In this document: positions 61,297-64,000 of the stretch, piece by piece
Numbering within the stretch: position 1 is the stretch's first letter
Layout of the letters: every line of letters starts with the position of its first letter
DNA from: Paragonimus westermani
Lineage: Eukaryota; Platyhelminthes; Trematoda; Plagiorchiida; Troglotrematidae
Length of the DNA stretch: 64,000 nt
Assembly (NCBI GenBank): GCA_008508345.1
Contig: QNGE01000839.1
Coordinates: 62,001 to 126,000 of the forward strand
Direction of reading: 5' to 3'
Position numbers and translations under genes: made by a program
Notes under the pieces: generated by a model
What the model was told of the DNA's origin: nothing
Database searches by the model: none
Seen by the model: only the letters and a program-made list of their open reading frames with translations

Positions 61297-64000
61297 GCAC
61301 TCCTTCGTATTTCGGGAGTACGCTACATGCGCTGCGCGCTAGACAGACAGTGGTTAGTTGCTTCCAACGTTTATTCAGCTCTCAGTGTTAGTGTGCACGA
61401 GAATATGATGGCCAACTTTACGGAATTGAAATCACTACCGAGCTCTATTTCGTTCTTAGCCATCCGTTGAATATTCAACATAGCAGGCTTAGCCTAATCT
61501 TGGCTGTAAGCTGTTTGCGATTCTGCGTCATTCGAAGAAAAGTTAGACTGATTGATTTTGTAAGCAGGAAGAATTTACCATTCTCACATTTACAGCTAGG
61601 CCTCTATGGAGACATTAGCCATTCACTTATGCTATGAAACATGTGTAATGTCAGACTATGGTGCTGGAACACACATCTGGCGAGTATCAGGGAACGGAAG
61701 GCTTTAGCGTTCGGATATCGAAACCGAAGTAATGTCACCCACTTGGATGACCCTTACACCTGATAAAAAGAACAAAAGTGCATACCCTGTAGATAGAAAT
61801 ATGAGGTTCACCTCCAAAGACCCTGTTAGTAGTACTCAGATAGATCCGGTCCTTCAAGATTGAATACGTCACCATCACTCGAATGAACAAACTAAAGAAT
61901 TCATGGGAACATAAATTCCAGTTCCCAACACGCGCAGCTGAATTCAACTCTGATTCCCGTGTACTTCCAACATCAAGTGCTAAATAACATCTGCGTCCCA
62001 CTTCATGCACTTGTTAGCCCCAAACCGATGATTTTCTCCTCAGAATCTAACCACTCTCTGTAAAAACCAGGCGAGTGTAGCTATCATCTGCTTCCCAGGT
62101 TCCATGAGACATACCTCGTATCAGCCTGTCCATACCTCGTGAGCCTTAGCAATTCGTCTACCCATGTAAAAAATTTTATCCACTGCGAACCGGTAGGTTC
62201 ACACTATGTAAATTCACATACAAAAAATAGTGCCAAATGAACACCCGGCCATGCGAACCTGATCAAATGGAATGGTTAATTACGAAGTCGAAATTGGCAA
62301 GATGATGTCAGCACCCTGCAGGTTGTTGACAATTGCCACGCACAACAGAGCCCTCACACACAAAAGATAAAACTGGATTGATACCAAAAGGCCTCAGCTG
62401 ACAACAGCCCCAGCCAGTCGGTGTTCAGATCGGGGGCAGGTGTAGTGTCGTGGTTAATACCATGACCTTGATTAACTTTTGTATTGCGCTTTTGAGAGAA
62501 CGCCCTAATAGAAAGAGAGCGGCTGTCCCGCGGATCACTTGATCGGTTTTCAACACATGCTTGGCGGTCAAGGAAACCGGTTCTGTCCATCCGACATCTG
62601 CCAGATCTCACTGCTGATAAACTGGTAAACTGAGCGCACTTTGGGGAGTTCTGCTACCTATAGTTTACTCAGAGGAAGTGTTTACGACTTGATGCAAAAA
62701 TGCAGACGCAGTGAGTTATCCAGCTCAGTCTCCTTTTGGAAATAGTGCGGTACAAAACATTTCGTAAACTAGTTAGATCCGTGCCGGCTGGTTATGCGCT
62801 GTTACATGTATATATACGTCTATATATGCATACCACCAAAAACTGGATATGTAAGAAATAGCTAGAACAGAAAATAGGAAATGGTGCCGTGTAAAATCAC
62901 AGGAGAAAAGAGGTGGAAAAATGAACGACAATAAATCCACGCCTGCTCAGATTTATATCAAGAGCTCAATTTACGTCCGTCTGGTAGAGTCTTAAGTGAT
63001 CTATGTTCAACATCCTTGGGACCCCAACCAGAAAACCGGAAACGCATTACTGAAGCGACCCTCACTGTTCGCATTTTAAGACATTCAACCTAAGTCACCA
63101 GCTGCCGCCCCCAGTCTCAACCACCGTTCTCGATTGGGTCACGCCACTGCAGGCAGTGAGTTAACTACGTTAAGATGTATCGGCGCAAGCGCGGCGGCTG
63201 ATGGTATATTGTTGTGTTTTGTGAACGGAGGAGGTCACTCTACCTGAAGACATACCGGTGTAATTAATCTGTTCACACTGCTCCAAACGCATTTCTTGAC
63301 TCTTCGGATATGCTGGCGGTCGCCAACGGACACCCTTCGCTTGTGTGAGTTAGGCTATGCAGCCATAAATTAGGCTCACCTGAACAATTCTAACTAGAGA
63401 GTGAGGCGAGGAAGGAATTGAAGGCATTGAAGTTCGCTAACACAAAGTCTTGTTTCGTGAATTTTTCGTATGCGCTAACTTGCACAGCCCCTTGGAGGAT
63501 GCGCTGCCTTCAATAATCTCCATACACCTAGCGAACAGGATAGTGCACAGTGGTTGAACGTTATTATCTTGCACCTCATTCCATTACATGGAGTTTGAGA
63601 TTGTCGAATGAAAACCCCTTGTGATAAAGACGGTTGCTGGAATCTGTATCATCGTTTGCATCTTATCTTCACGGGCTAAACAATAAGGTAGTCTACATCT
63701 AGTAACCATGCAGTCTACACTACGAAAAGCTCTGTTAACAACTGTGTATTACTCGCGGTTGTTCCAGTTTATCTGTGGAAACCCTAACCAGCCTAACCAT
63801 AACGTATTTTTTCACGACATCGATTCACATACGACTAGTAAAAGCAAATTTGTGTTGAAAGTTATCATATTGCCACACTTAGATTCAGTTCGATAATAGA
63901 ACACGTTAATTTAAGTGTCAGCGAAAACCTTGATCAACTACCATCACCTATGGAAGAGACCGCAGTCATTAAAGATTTGTCGTTTGGGTCTTCAGCTCCA

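Larger units (their letters stand above)
57193..64000. other. Downstream region
   Basis: Contains the 3' UTR of the cyclase gene (end not determined) and then non-coding DNA. Short open frames only (92 codons at most) and none with recognisable similarity. Copy C of the hammerhead repeat (61193) is the only clear feature. No second gene is supported. Confidence 0.5.

Noticed and set aside
1..64000. CRISPR arrays, prokaryotic operons, phage or defence systems
   Set aside because: No regularly spaced direct repeats or bacterial-type genes seen; the window is clearly intron-bearing eukaryotic DNA.

Overview
The window carries one large, intron-rich eukaryotic gene on the + strand, with repeats lying in its introns and flanks. 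I see no operons, no bacterial ribosome binding sites and no long prokaryotic-style ORFs. Coding sequence is in short exons (22 to 289 nt) with GT/AG borders, separated by introns of 74 nt to more than 5 kb. The repeats (a hammerhead-bearing Penelope-like family, a LINE reverse-transcriptase relic, a tRNA/hammerhead SINE-like relic) and the gene family suggest an invertebrate, most likely a trematode flatworm. The organism is inferred and is not shown directly.

The gene (4833..57192) encodes a single-pass receptor guanylate cyclase (natriuretic-peptide-receptor type). I could chain 25 candidate exons by matching intron phase. They give about 1,015 to 1,020 residues: signal peptide and extracellular ligand-binding-like region (exons 1 to 7), transmembrane segment (exon 8), kinase-homology pseudokinase (exons 9 to 18), dimerisation coiled coil (exon 19 and the start of 20), class III guanylate cyclase catalytic domain (exons 20 to 25) and a basic C-terminal tail with the stop codon. 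The cyclase and most kinase-homology exons are near certain and every phase in exons 13 to 25 matches. The extracellular exons are supported by phase and splice sites but weakly by similarity. One junction (exon 7 to 8) does not match in phase with the best splice sites.

Region by region: 1..4832 is upstream non-coding DNA with a striking 115-bp-arm inverted repeat at 3291..3535. 4833..14755 is the extracellular and membrane part. 14756..28577 holds long introns with the tiny exons of the kinase N-lobe, a decayed LINE RT (about 21.0 to 21.4 kb) and one hammerhead-bearing repeat copy. 28578..42853 holds the rest of the kinase-homology domain and coiled coil, a SINE-like relic at 29.3 kb and a 0.9-kb element with 83-bp terminal inverted repeats at 41.5 to 42.4 kb. 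45700..57192 is the cyclase domain, with a tRNA-like sequence at 47.2 kb, and a second hammerhead repeat copy plus a Penelope-type GIY-YIG remnant at 50.2 to 52.6 kb. 57193..64000 is downstream DNA with the best preserved hammerhead copy at 61.2 kb.

The least expected signal is a three-copy 104-bp dispersed repeat (16321, 50249, 61193) that contains a compact hammerhead ribozyme fold. The 61.2-kb copy keeps all core nucleotides and a 6-of-7 bp stem I.
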